Source: Streptomyces sp. NBC_00513
Lineage (GTDB): Bacteria > Actinomycetota > Actinomycetes > Streptomycetales > Streptomycetaceae
Reading direction: 5' to 3'
Assembly: GCF_041431415.1 (NCBI RefSeq)
Contig: NZ_CP107845.1
Span: 6,944,001-7,008,000, forward strand
DNA: 64,000 nucleotides
Below the pieces are notes generated by a model that did no database searches, had not been told where the DNA came from, and saw nothing but the letters and a program-made list of their open reading frames with translations. The translations under genes and the position numbers were made by a program. Numbering within the stretch: the first letter of the stretch is position 1; the number at the start of each line of letters is the position of its first letter. Of the stretch, positions 1-8,120 are shown in pieces.

Positions 1-201
1 GAGGCCGCTCAGGCCACCTTGGAGTTCGCCCTCCAGGACCGGGGCCTGGACCGCGTCATCGCCGTCAACCGGACGGGCAACGAGGAGTCCGAGAACGTGC
101 TGCGCAAGCTCGACATGGAGCGGGACCGCGACACGAGCCACCCCGAGCACGCCTCCATGCTGACCCTCTACAGCATCGACCTGACCGAGTACGAGGCCTG
201 A
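1..201 (+). CDS. GNAT-family acetyltransferase, C-terminal fragment
   Basis: The frame is open from base 1 and ends in TGA, leaving 66 residues of a protein cut by the left edge. The stretch NEESENVLRKLDM resembles the N-x-x-S-x-x-V-x-x-K-L-G-M segment near the C-terminus of RimJ/RimL-type GNAT acetyltransferases, where it contacts acetyl-CoA. The upstream half with the main CoA-binding loop is missing, so the substrate cannot be guessed. The stop codon is the first of three TGACCGGGCA direct repeats (199-208, 216-225, 232-241) in the short spacer that follows. Confidence 0.55.
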   Translation, partial: EAAQATLEFALQDRGLDRVIAVNRTGNEESENVLRKLDMERDRDTSHPEHASMLTLYSIDLTEYEA

Positions 202-442
202 CCGGGCAGCGGGCGTGACCGGGCACGCGGCCTGACCGGGCAGGGCCCTGATCAAGGTCGCCCGACGGGGACCGGCGGACGGCGCCCGGGCATCAGCCGA
301 TCGGAGGACCCGGGGGTCCCCCGGACCGCTCGCCGGATCCCGCCGGCGGGTCGACCGGCCGGCCGGGGGCACGGGACCACCATGGAACCGGGGGAGAGGG
401 CGGACCCGTACACCGCCCCGCCCCGGACCCGGGAGGGACACC

Positions 443-1042
443 ATGAACCCGCACGACCGATCCCTGACGGCCGCCGCAGCCCGAGGTGACGCGCCCGCCG
501 TCGCCGCCGCCCTCGCGGCGGGCGCCACCGTGGACGCGCGGGACGAGCAGCTCCGCACGCCCCTGCTGCTCGCCGTACTCGGCGATCACGTGGCCGTCGC
601 CGAACTGCTGATCGCCGCCGGCGCCGACCCAGACGCCCCGGACTCCCGGGAGGACAGCCCCTGGCTGGTCACCGGGGTCACCGGGAGCGTCCCCATGATG
701 CGGGTGCTGCTCCCCGCCGGGCCGGACCTGGGCCAACTCAACCGCTTCGGCGGGATCTCGCTCATCCCGGCCGCGGAGCGCGGGCACACCGCGTACGTCC
801 GGGCCGTGCTGCGCGAGACCGACATCCGCGTCGACCACGTCAACCGGCTCGGCTGGACCGCGTTGCTGGAGGCGGTGATCCTCGGCGACGGCGGGCCCCG
901 CCACGAGGAGATCGTGGCGCTGCTCCTGGAGGCGGGAGCCGATCCGCGCCTCGGCGACCTCGACGGGGTGACCCCGTACGAGCACGCCGTGCGGCGCGGC
1001 TTCGACTCGATGGCCCGGCTGCTGGGCGGGGCGCGGCGATGA
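443..1042 (+). CDS. ankyrin-repeat protein
   Basis: A 199-residue soluble protein starting at ATG 443 behind a GGGAGGG ribosome-binding site. It is built of ankyrin-type units throughout: TPLLLAVLGDHVAVAELLIAAGAD near residues 33-55, a second unit near 62-90, a third near 95-125, then WTALLEAVILGDGG...ALLLEAGADP and a final TPYEHAVRRGFDSMARLL. No signal peptide or membrane segment is visible. Ankyrin repeats bind proteins, and the partner is unknown. It is followed at once by the beta-propeller lipoprotein reading frame, so the two may be co-transcribed. Confidence 0.85.
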   Translation: MNPHDRSLTAAAARGDAPAVAAALAAGATVDARDEQLRTPLLLAVLGDHVAVAELLIAAGADPDAPDSREDSPWLVTGVTGSVPMMRVLLPAGPDLGQLNRFGGISLIPAAERGHTAYVRAVLRETDIRVDHVNRLGWTALLEAVILGDGGPRHEEIVALLLEAGADPRLGDLDGVTPYEHAVRRGFDSMARLLGGARR

Positions 1043-1097
1043 GCGCGCACCCGGTGGTGGAGCGCGGCGCGCGGCGCGCACGGCCCTCGCGAGCGCG

Positions 1098-2153
1098 GTG
1101 GCGGTGCTGTTGGCCGCTGCCTGCACGGCGCCGGGATCGGCCGCCGCGCCGGCGCCGACCGCCACCGTGAGCGGCGCCACCCCGGACGGCACCCTCCTGG
1201 TCGCCGACTTCGGCGCCGACACCGTCACCTTCGTGGACCCCGAGCGCGGCCCGGTCGCCGTCGTCCCCGTCGGCGAGGCCCCGTACGGCCTGGTGGTGGG
1301 GCGGGACGGCCGGGCGTGGGTGGCCACCGCCGATGGGGTCGCCGTGGTCGACACGGCGACCCGCACCCGGGTCGCGCTCATCCCGTACCGCACCGACTCC
1401 GGCCCGGTCACCGACGGCGAGTACCGGGGCGGCGGCATGGGCATCGCCCTCGCGCCGGACGGCTCCCGCGCCTACGTGGGGGTCAACGTCCCGGGAACCA
1501 CGGGCGTCCTCGAAGTGATCGACACGGCGACGCGGCGGACCACCGGTGTCGTCGCGGTGGGCCGCCGTCCCTTCGACGTGGACGTGGCCCGTGACGGCTC
1601 CGAGATCTACGTCACCGGCCACGACTCCTTCGACGTCACCGTCGTCGCGACCTCCACGCTGCGTCCGCGCCGAGTGGAGGTCGCTCCGTACGGGACGGAA
1701 GGCGGCCTCGGATCCTGGCTCAAACCGCACTACGCGGCCGTCCGGCCCTCCGACGGAATGCTGCTGCTTCCCTTCGAGGGGGAGCGCCTCGCGGTGGTGG
1801 AACCGAGAACCGGTCGCGTCACGGTGGAGCGGATGACCGCCGACACCCACCAGCACGGGGTGGTGGCCACCCCGGACGGCCGGCTCCTGGTGGTCGGCAC
1901 GGGCGCCGTGGACCCCTCCGACGGCAAGGGACCGTCCCTCACCGTCCGGGCCCCGGACGGCACCGAGCGGGTCCATCCGCTGGAGGGCCCGCACGAAGAC
2001 GTGGCCGTCTCCCGCGACGGCCGTACGGCCTACGTGACCGGCGGTTTCACCCGCGACGGGTACTGGAACGGCATCACGGTCGTCGACCTGGACAGCGGCC
2101 GGACCCACCGACTGCCCGCCGGGTCGCGTCCGCTGGGCATCGCCGTCCTCTGA
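1098..2153 (+). CDS. YVTN-type beta-propeller lipoprotein (start uncertain)
   Basis: About 350 residues made of repeated blades such as TLLVADFGADTVTFVDPERG, PYGLVVGRDGRAWVAT and RAYVGVNVPGTTGVLEVID. This is typical of secreted YVTN/SMP-30-like beta-propellers. The first residues from GTG 1098 (VLLAAACTA) look like the end of a lipoprotein signal peptide with its lipobox cysteine, but there is no basic N-region. In-frame codons upstream to about 1041 read RRAARTALASAVAVLLAAAC, a proper signal peptide, yet offer no start. The only good start, ATG 1039 overlapping the ankyrin stop, lies in another frame. A one-base indel between 1039 and 1080 would repair it. The ligand is unknown. Confidence 0.75.
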   Translation: MAVLLAAACTAPGSAAAPAPTATVSGATPDGTLLVADFGADTVTFVDPERGPVAVVPVGEAPYGLVVGRDGRAWVATADGVAVVDTATRTRVALIPYRTDSGPVTDGEYRGGGMGIALAPDGSRAYVGVNVPGTTGVLEVIDTATRRTTGVVAVGRRPFDVDVARDGSEIYVTGHDSFDVTVVATSTLRPRRVEVAPYGTEGGLGSWLKPHYAAVRPSDGMLLLPFEGERLAVVEPRTGRVTVERMTADTHQHGVVATPDGRLLVVGTGAVDPSDGKGPSLTVRAPDGTERVHPLEGPHEDVAVSRDGRTAYVTGGFTRDGYWNGITVVDLDSGRTHRLPAGSRPLGIAVL

Positions 2154-2271
2154 TGCCCTCGGGCGTGCCGCACTCCCGGGGTTTCGTGCCGCCCTCCCGA
2201 GGGGGCAAAGAGAGCCTTGGGGAAGTCATAAGGTCTGTTTATGGGGTCATAACCAGGGGGCGGGTGCCGGG

Positions 2272-2290
2272 TTAGGGTGGCCTTAGTTTA
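2272..2290 (+). promoter_or_regulatory. possible iron-box-like element upstream of the reductase gene
   Basis: TTAGGGTGGCCTTAGTTTA lies 46 bases before the reductase start. It matches roughly 12 of 19 positions of the actinobacterial DmdR/IdeR iron-box palindrome as I remember it. The spacer (2154-2335) is more AT-rich than its surroundings and also holds two GTCATAA repeats near 2225 and 2246. Weak match; it may be chance. Confidence 0.25.
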
Positions 2291-2335
2291 GGGTTCCTTT
2301 GATCAGTCTGTTTTTCGGTCGAAGGGAACCCACTC

Positions 2336-3697
2336 ATGCCTCGCCCTCTGCGGGTAGCAATCGTCGGCGCCGGCCCCGCCGGCATCTACGCGGCAGACGC
2401 GCTGCTGAAGTCCGAGGCAGCCGCCGAGCCGGGCGTGTCCATCGACCTCTTCGAGCGGATGCCCGCGCCCTTCGGGCTGATCCGGTACGGGGTCGCCCCC
2501 GACCACCCCCGCATCAAGGGCATCATCACCGCCCTGCACCAGGTGCTCGACAAGCCGCAGGTCCGCCTCTTCGGCAACGTCGACTACCCGAACGACATCT
2601 CCCTCGACGAGCTGCACGCGTTCTACGACGCCGTCGTCTTCTCCACGGGCGCCACCGCCGACCGGGACCTGCGCATCCCCGGCGTCGAGCTCGACGGCTC
2701 CTACGGCGCCGCCGACTTCGTGTCCTGGTACGACGGTCACCCGGACGTCCCGCGCACCTGGCCGCTGGAGGCGGAGAAGGTCGCCGTCCTCGGCGTCGGC
2801 AACGTCGCCCTCGACGTGGCGCGCGTCCTCGCCAAGACCGGCGACGAACTGCTCCCGACCGAGATCCCGGCCAACGTGTACGAGGGCCTCAAGGCGAACA
2901 AGGCGCTGGAGGTGCACGTCTTCGGCCGTCGCGGCCCGGCGCAGGCGAAGTTCAGCCCGATGGAGCTGCGCGAGCTCGACCACTCGCCGACCATCGAGGT
3001 CATCGTCAACCCCGAGGACATCGACTACGACGAGGGCTCGATCGCCACCCGCCGCTCCAACAAGCAGGCGGACATGGTCGCCAAGACCCTGGAGAACTGG
3101 GCGATCCGCGACATCGGCGACCGCCCGCACAAGCTCTTCCTCCACTTCTTCGAGTCGCCCGTCGAGGTGCTCGGCGAGGACGGCAAGGTCGTGGGCCTGC
3201 GCACCGAGCGCACCGAGCTCGACGGCACCGGCAACGTCAAGGGCACCGGCGCCTTCACCGACTGGGACGTCCAGTCCGTCTACCGCGCCGTCGGCTACCT
3301 CTCGGACGAGCTGCCCAAGCTCCCCTGGGACGTCGAGTCCGGCACCGTCCCGGACGAGGGCGGCCGGGTGATCGAGGCCGGCGAGCACCTCGCGTCCACG
3401 TACGTCACCGGCTGGATCCGCCGCGGCCCGGTCGGCCTCATCGGCCACACCAAGGGCGACGCGAACGAGACCGTCGCGAACCTCCTGGCCGACCACGCCG
3501 AGGGCCGGCTCCTCACCCCGGCCACGCCCGCGCCGGAGGCCGTCGAGGCCTTCCTCGTCGAGCGGGAGGTCCGCTTCACGACGTGGGAGGGCTGGTACCG
3601 CCTGGACGCCGCCGAGAAGGCGCTGGGCGAGCCGCAGGGCCGCGAGCGCGTGAAGATCGTCGAGCGCGAGGACATGCTCGACGCGAGCGGCGCGTAA
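2336..3697 (+). CDS. fprA: ferredoxin/adrenodoxin-type NADP+ reductase, FprA family
   Basis: A 453-residue FAD protein that moves electrons between NADPH and ferredoxin, for example to supply cytochrome P450s. The FAD-binding GAGPAG motif is at residues 11-16, followed by the family signature PAPFGLIRYGVAPDHPRIK. The NADPH-binding VLGVGNVALDVAR is near residue 150, and the C-terminal GWIRRGPVGLIGHTK closes the FAD site. The length fits the mycobacterial FprA/adrenodoxin reductase family. ATG 2336 follows a GAAGGGAA site. The gene stands alone and ends at a strong bidirectional terminator. Confidence 0.93.
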   Translation: MPRPLRVAIVGAGPAGIYAADALLKSEAAAEPGVSIDLFERMPAPFGLIRYGVAPDHPRIKGIITALHQVLDKPQVRLFGNVDYPNDISLDELHAFYDAVVFSTGATADRDLRIPGVELDGSYGAADFVSWYDGHPDVPRTWPLEAEKVAVLGVGNVALDVARVLAKTGDELLPTEIPANVYEGLKANKALEVHVFGRRGPAQAKFSPMELRELDHSPTIEVIVNPEDIDYDEGSIATRRSNKQADMVAKTLENWAIRDIGDRPHKLFLHFFESPVEVLGEDGKVVGLRTERTELDGTGNVKGTGAFTDWDVQSVYRAVGYLSDELPKLPWDVESGTVPDEGGRVIEAGEHLASTYVTGWIRRGPVGLIGHTKGDANETVANLLADHAEGRLLTPATPAPEAVEAFLVEREVRFTTWEGWYRLDAAEKALGEPQGRERVKIVEREDMLDASGA

Positions 3698-3702
3698 CCG
3701 AA

Positions 3703-3746
3703 CGCGCGAAGGGGGGCCCACCCGCCGGTGGGCCCCCCTTCGCGCG
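3703..3746. terminator. bidirectional terminator between convergent genes
   Basis: A perfect 20-bp inverted repeat (3703-3722 with 3727-3746) with a CGCC loop sits six bases after the reductase stop and 14 bases before the stop of the minus-strand gene at 3760. It lacks a T tract, as many Streptomyces terminators do. Confidence 0.85.
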
Positions 3747-3759
3747 TCGCGGGACCGGG

Positions 3760-4251
3760 TCAGTCCGCGATGGACGTGATCTTCTTCGTCCTCAGGTCGG
3801 CCTGGACGTGGATCCGGGTGGTGTCCCCGCCGCCCCAGGTGAGGGTCACCGTGGCGTTGGTCTTGCCCGCGCCGCTGCCGGTGGAGTCGACCTTCCACTG
3901 CGTCGGCACGTTCTGGGCGCGCAGCACCCCGTTCGCGTGGTTGGTCTCCTCCCACTTCTTCAGCTCCGCCTGGAGGGGCGCGGAGAGGTAGAAGGAACGC
4001 AGCTGGTCGGCCGTCTTGCCGTCGTGGTCGTAGACGGCGTCGATGTACGAACCGTAGAAGTCGGCGATGCGGGTGAACGCGCCCTCCGGGCTGCCCGACA
4101 CCGACGGCAGCGCGGCGGCGGCCTGCCCGGCGCGCGGGGCGGCCCCGTCCGCGGTCGCCGTGGTGACGAAGGCGAGGGAGAGGGTCGCCACGGCGGCGGC
4201 GGCCGTGGCGGTGATCGCGATGGCGGTGCGCTTGCTCACGTGCTTGGACAT
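3760..4251 (-). CDS. small secreted protein of unknown function
   Basis: 163 residues from ATG 4251, preceded by a GGGGAAAGG site. The N-terminus MSKHVSKRTAIAITATAAAA followed by a hydrophobic stretch and ATA-DGA is a Sec signal peptide cleaved near residue 35. The mature part begins with a helix-rich segment (FYGSYIDAVYDHDGK) and ends in alternating beta-type sequence (TNATVTLTWGGGDTTRIHVQADL). This resembles a small cystatin/NTF2-like fold, but no family was recognised. Monocistronic, facing the reductase across a shared terminator. Confidence 0.75.
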   Translation of the reverse strand: MSKHVSKRTAIAITATAAAAVATLSLAFVTTATADGAAPRAGQAAAALPSVSGSPEGAFTRIADFYGSYIDAVYDHDGKTADQLRSFYLSAPLQAELKKWEETNHANGVLRAQNVPTQWKVDSTGSGAGKTNATVTLTWGGGDTTRIHVQADLRTKKITSIAD

Positions 4252-4387
4252 CGATGGTGCCTTTCCCCGTGGTCCAGTGCTTGCCGAGGGGATCCCCGGC
4301 ACTGCCCTGATCGACGTCACGGGACCCGCGGTGGTTCTCCATTCGAGCAAAATGGCTGAAAAGTGGACACGCCTGGCGGACCGGGCA

Positions 4388-5647
4388 CTACGCGGGTGAT
4401 CCGAGACAGGACAGGGCCGCCGCGGTCAGTGCCCGCACCCCCGCCGGCAGCGCCGTGCGCGCGTCCGGCGCGAAGTCCGCCGCGTGGTTCGCCGGCAGCG
4501 CGGCCAACTTGGCCGCCGCGTCCGCGCCCGGCGCCGCGGCCCAGGCACCGGGCCCCACCACCCCGAACATCCAATAGGCGAGCCGTACCCCCGACGCCCC
4601 GTGCCACTCCCGGCCGGCGTCGCCGAACAGCCCGAAGTCCTCCGTCGCCAGGGTCGGCGGCCACATCGCCACCCGCTCCGCGCCGAACTCCGCCGCGTGG
4701 ACCCCGCGTACCGCGGCGGTCGTCGCCGGGTCGGGATGCGTGACGGGCGAGGTCGACACCCGCTCGATCTCCGGGTCACGGGGGCACCCCGACGCCGCGC
4801 ACTCGGCGCGCACGATCCGCTCCACCGCTCCGGCCGCCCGGGCCAGGGCGGCGTCCCCCGCCGCCCGCACGGTGATCCCCAACTCGGCCCGGTCCGGCAC
4901 GACGTTGGCCCGTTCGCCCGCCCGCAGCGATCCGACCGTGACGGCGACCTGCTCGGAGGGGGCCGCCTCACGGGCCACCACCGTCTGGAGCCGCGTCACG
5001 ACGTGCGCGGCCGTCACCACCGGATCCACCGTCAGGTGCGGGGCGCCGGCGTGCCCGCCCCGACCATGCACCACGACCCGGAAGGTGACGCTCCCGGCCG
5101 TCATCGGACCGTAGCCGTGCGCCACCATCCCCGCCGGCAGCGGGGCCGCGTGCTGGGCCAGCGCCACGTCCGGCACTCCGACGCGCTCGTAGAGCCCGTC
5201 GGCGAGCATCGCCCGCGCGCCCTCCAGGGTCTCCTCGGCGGGCTGCCCGACGACCACCAGCGTCCCGCGCCAGGCCCCCGGCTTCGCGCGGGCCAGCAGT
5301 TCGGCGGCCCCGGCCGCCGCGGCCAGGTGGAGGTCGTGCCCACAGGCGTGCGACACCTCGCCCTCGCTCGCGTACGCCAGCCCGGTGGTCTCCCGCACCG
5401 GCAGGGCGTCCAACTCGGCGCGCAGCAACACCACGGGCCCCTCACCGCGCCGCAGCACCCCGGCCACGCCGTGTCCGCCGATCCCGCGCACGGTCCGGTA
5501 CCCGGCGGCCTCCAGCCGGTCCGCGAACCGCCCGGCCGTGCGCCGCTCCTCGCCCGACAGCTCGGGATGCCGGTGCAGATCGAGGTAGAACACGGTCAAC
5601 GGCCTGAGCAGATCGGGAAGTCCGGCGAGGACGGCGGCACTGGTCAT
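4388..5647 (-). CDS. M20-family amidohydrolase/peptidase
   Basis: 419 residues from ATG 5647 (MTSAAVLAGL). The M20D hallmarks are visible: HRHPELSGEE near residue 25, the metal-binding HACGHDLH near residue 98, PAEET near 135, a dimerisation domain around 175-290 (HGRGGHAG), and the last metal ligand within ATEDFGLFG. Family members cleave N-acyl amino acids or hippurate-type amides, and the substrate here cannot be read. It diverges from the RiPP precursor gene at 5816. Whether it belongs to the cluster is open: an amidohydrolase could act on the peptide, but it is probably a neighbour. Confidence 0.88.
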   Translation of the reverse strand: MTSAAVLAGLPDLLRPLTVFYLDLHRHPELSGEERRTAGRFADRLEAAGYRTVRGIGGHGVAGVLRRGEGPVVLLRAELDALPVRETTGLAYASEGEVSHACGHDLHLAAAAGAAELLARAKPGAWRGTLVVVGQPAEETLEGARAMLADGLYERVGVPDVALAQHAAPLPAGMVAHGYGPMTAGSVTFRVVVHGRGGHAGAPHLTVDPVVTAAHVVTRLQTVVAREAAPSEQVAVTVGSLRAGERANVVPDRAELGITVRAAGDAALARAAGAVERIVRAECAASGCPRDPEIERVSTSPVTHPDPATTAAVRGVHAAEFGAERVAMWPPTLATEDFGLFGDAGREWHGASGVRLAYWMFGVVGPGAWAAAPGADAAAKLAALPANHAADFAPDARTALPAGVRALTAAALSCLGSPA

Positions 5648-5682
5648 TCCCCCATGATCGGCCGATCGGGCCGGACGGGGGG

Positions 5683-5743
5683 AGACAGGGCGCTGACACT
5701 TCCTGTCAGAGAGGTGACAGCGGGAGGCCGGGTGAGGTGACGG
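5683..5743 (+). promoter_or_regulatory. phased TGACAG-like repeats, candidate SARP box for the precursor gene
   Basis: Hexamers AGACAG (5683), TGACAC (5694), TGTCAG (5704), TGACAG (5715) and TGACGG (5738) follow each other at 11, 10, 11 and 23 bases. SARP regulators are known to bind direct repeats spaced by about 11 or 22 bp just upstream of the -10 region. The array lies 70-130 bases before the precursor start, in the spacer shared with the divergent amidohydrolase. Direct sequence observation; the link to the SARP gene at 20826 is inferred. Confidence 0.5.
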
Positions 5744-5815
5744 CGCGACCGGTTCTGATGGAAGGGCACCACAGCAAGGGCACCACAACCACCGCACTCG
5801 ACCGAAGGAGTCACC

Positions 5816-5989
5816 ATGGAGAAGTCCCCCCTCGCCTCGCTCGCCGACGAGATCCTGGAGCTGGAGTCCGAGACCTTCGAGATCTCCGACTACTCGGACG
5901 CCAGCGAGGTCGTGCTCGCCGGCTCCACGAGCTGCAGCTCCACGTCGACCTGTTCCTCGACGACCAGCACCACCTCCTGCAGCGCCTGA
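5816..5989 (+). CDS. RiPP precursor peptide (azole/dehydroamino-acid class)
   Basis: A 57-residue peptide from ATG 5816 with a GAAGGAG site five bases upstream. Residues 1-36 are an acidic leader (LADEILELESETFEISDYSD) ending in VVLAG. The FEI-S-D stretch resembles thiopeptide leaders such as berninamycin and nosiheptide types. Residues 37-57 are the putative core, starting STSCSSTSTC and ending TTSCSA: 10 Ser, 7 Thr, 3 Cys and a last Ala. So every residue but one could be cyclised to an azol(in)e or dehydrated. The gene stands alone on the + strand, convergent to the modification operon, with its own upstream repeats and terminator. The exact cleavage site is not known; the AG/S junction is a guess. 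Confidence 0.88.
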   Translation: MEKSPLASLADEILELESETFEISDYSDASEVVLAGSTSCSSTSTCSSTTSTTSCSA

Positions 5990-6002
5990 CCCGAGCGCGG
6001 GA

Positions 6003-6038
6003 ACGCCCCGGTCCCCGCACGCGCGGGGGCCGGGGCGT
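6003..6038. terminator. terminator after the precursor gene
   Basis: ACGCCCCGG-T-CCCCGC (6003-6018) pairs with GCGGGG-G-CCGGGGCGT (6023-6038), giving 16 pairs with one G-T wobble and an ACGC loop, 14 bases after the precursor stop. It lies between convergent transcription units and could serve both. Confidence 0.75.
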
Positions 6039-6045
6039 CGTGCGT

Positions 6046-6117
6046 CGCCGGGGCGCCAGAGGACGCCGGGGCGCCAGAGGACGCCGGCACGCCAGAGGAA
6101 CCGGGCGCGCCGGCGGA
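6046..6117. repeat. 18-bp tandem repeat, three to four copies
   Basis: CGCCGGGGCGCCAGAGGA occurs at 6046-6063 and 6064-6081 exactly, at 6082-6099 with two changes, and as a degenerate copy at 6100-6117. The block fills the gap between the precursor terminator and the stop codon of the minus-strand YcaO gene. The unit length is a multiple of three, but no convincing gene reads through it. Confidence 0.8.
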
Positions 6118-6128
6118 ACCGGGGGCCG

Positions 6129-8120
6129 TCAGGGGAACGGGTGCGGCACCATCCGGATGTCGGCGTCCGTCAGGTCCGTCCCGCGGAGTCCCGCCCGCCG
6201 TGCGGCCGTCCTCAACCGGGGCATGTACGGGGCCCTTTGCCGCGACCAACCGAAGTCGATGGGCAACAGCCCCGGCACGATCGCGCACACCGTGCTCAGT
6301 CCCGCCCGCAGTTGCTCCGGCGTCGTCTGGTCGACCACGATCACCTCGTGCCCGATGCGCGCCAACTCCGCGACGACCCAACGGAGATCATTCCGCAGGT
6401 CCTCCGACGCGGGTCGCCCGTCCGGCCCCGTCGACGGGTCGAGATCCGCCAGGGGACGAACGGCCGGCGGATCCAGGTACGTCCCCACGTGCGGGGCCAT
6501 CTCGGGCAGCCCGTACAACTGCGCGTGGTCCTTCAGGTGTCGCACCCGACCGAAGTCGGCCGCCATGGCACGGAGTTCGCCCAGCCGCTCCGCCACCTGC
6601 CCCGGCAGATGCGGGATGTAGGTGAGCACCTCCGACAAGGCGGCCTCCACCGCCGCCGCCGGCTCCAGCGCCGCGCCCGCCCCGAAGGAGAACAGGCCCG
6701 GCCCGCCGTCGCGACGCACCGCCAGCGCGGTCACCACCGGGACCGCCATGTCGATCCGGTTGTCGAAGGCGTGCACGTCGTACCCCTGGAGAGCCGCCCG
6801 ATCCACCATCATGCGGACCGCGGCGCCCGGTACCGTCGCCAGGTCGATCTCCGGCAGCCGCAGGCCGCCGTACCAGGCCAGCAGGAAGGCGTCGCGCTCG
6901 ATCAGTTCGAGCAGCGCCCCGAGCAGCGCCTCCTCCACACAGCTGCCGATGGCGCAGCCGTTGGAGCACTCGAAGACGAAGTTGTCGGCCTCCACCCCCG
7001 CGCTGTAGTGCACCAGCCGCGCCGGCACCAGCACGGGCCGGTCCGCACCCAGCGCGTGCCCGTACACCCAGGGGATGGGGCGCCGCGGATCGAACGGGGA
7101 GACCAGCGGGTCGTCCCGGTAGGTGGCGGGCGCGTAGAAACCGCACCGCGCCGGATCCAGGGCCCGATCGCCCAACTCCGCGTAGGAGGCCATCAGCAGG
7201 GAGCTCCCCGTCCTGCGGTGGGTCCCCGCATAGCGCTCCAGCCCCTCCAGGAACGCGAGGTCGCGGCTCCCCTCGAAACTGTTGGCCTGCCCGCTCCAGG
7301 TGACGTCCGTCAGACCGGCGTAACCGCGCATGAACACGCTGCCCGCGACCGGCGCGGTGGTGGGGGAGGTGACGTTGATCCAGGTGCCCCCGCCCAGCAC
7401 CCCCGTGACCGGATTGGCCAGCGCCTCCCGCGGCAACGGGTACGAGGAGGCCGCGCGCAGCCGTCGCGCGCCCGGGTGGGGCTTCGGCCGCGACCGCGCG
7501 ACGAACGGCCGGGGCCCGTCGGTCCCGCGCGGTCCGCAGTCCGGACACAGCGGGTCGGCGGCCAGCGGATGGTGGGTGACCGCCAGCGTCTCCAGGTCCA
7601 ACCGGGACACCCGCGGCAGCGCCCGGTCGGCCGCCGACGGGCCGACCTCGGCCACCTCCCCGCCGAAGACCGCGCGGTGCAGGGCGTGGACGGCATCCCG
7701 CGCGAACGCGGTCAGCCAGGGCCGCTCCCGGGCCGCCGGGACCGGCGTGCCGACGCCGGTCTCCAGCGCGTCCCGCTCGCTGCGGCTGCGCAACCGCTGC
7801 CGCCGCATCGCCAGACACTGCCCGCAGGCCGGGGCCGTACCGTCGCCGCCCCAGGGGCCCACCAGGACGTCCCGCGCGCTCAGGTGCACCGTGGCGGCCG
7901 GCCGGACCCCGGCGAAGGGGTCGGCGGCGCGCGGTCCGAGGGCGTCGTGGACGCCGAGGGTGACCACCGTCGCACCGAGCCCGGCGAGGGCCCCCGCCAG
8001 CTCCCGGCGGGCCCGCTCCAACGGAGTCCCGTCGGGGGCCGAGGGCGCCGTCGACCGGGGAGCCCCGGATCCGGGGCCCGCCGGCTCCGGGGTCGTCGCG
8101 TCCGCGAGGGTCCCGGTCAT
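6129..8120 (-). CDS. YcaO-domain protein 1 (azoline-forming cyclodehydratase)
   Basis: 663 residues from ATG 8120. The N-terminal part (about 1-220) is a reduced E1/ThiF-like region with two Cys pairs, CGQC near residue 98 and CPDC near 191, likely binding zinc. The C-terminal YcaO domain follows (about 235-663). It carries the ATP-site elements FLEGLERYAG, ECSNGCAIG and LIERDAFLLAWYG, then VVDQTTPEQ and the terminal PHPFP, a PxPxP tail needed for cyclodehydratase activity. YcaO enzymes use ATP to cyclise Cys/Ser/Thr to azolines, or to make thioamides or amidines. The start overlaps the permease stop by four bases, so it is the last gene of the operon. It is a clear paralogue of the YcaO at 16556. 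Confidence 0.92.
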   Translation of the reverse strand: MTGTLADATTPEPAGPGSGAPRSTAPSAPDGTPLERARRELAGALAGLGATVVTLGVHDALGPRAADPFAGVRPAATVHLSARDVLVGPWGGDGTAPACGQCLAMRRQRLRSRSERDALETGVGTPVPAARERPWLTAFARDAVHALHRAVFGGEVAEVGPSAADRALPRVSRLDLETLAVTHHPLAADPLCPDCGPRGTDGPRPFVARSRPKPHPGARRLRAASSYPLPREALANPVTGVLGGGTWINVTSPTTAPVAGSVFMRGYAGLTDVTWSGQANSFEGSRDLAFLEGLERYAGTHRRTGSSLLMASYAELGDRALDPARCGFYAPATYRDDPLVSPFDPRRPIPWVYGHALGADRPVLVPARLVHYSAGVEADNFVFECSNGCAIGSCVEEALLGALLELIERDAFLLAWYGGLRLPEIDLATVPGAAVRMMVDRAALQGYDVHAFDNRIDMAVPVVTALAVRRDGGPGLFSFGAGAALEPAAAVEAALSEVLTYIPHLPGQVAERLGELRAMAADFGRVRHLKDHAQLYGLPEMAPHVGTYLDPPAVRPLADLDPSTGPDGRPASEDLRNDLRWVVAELARIGHEVIVVDQTTPEQLRAGLSTVCAIVPGLLPIDFGWSRQRAPYMPRLRTAARRAGLRGTDLTDADIRMVPHPFP

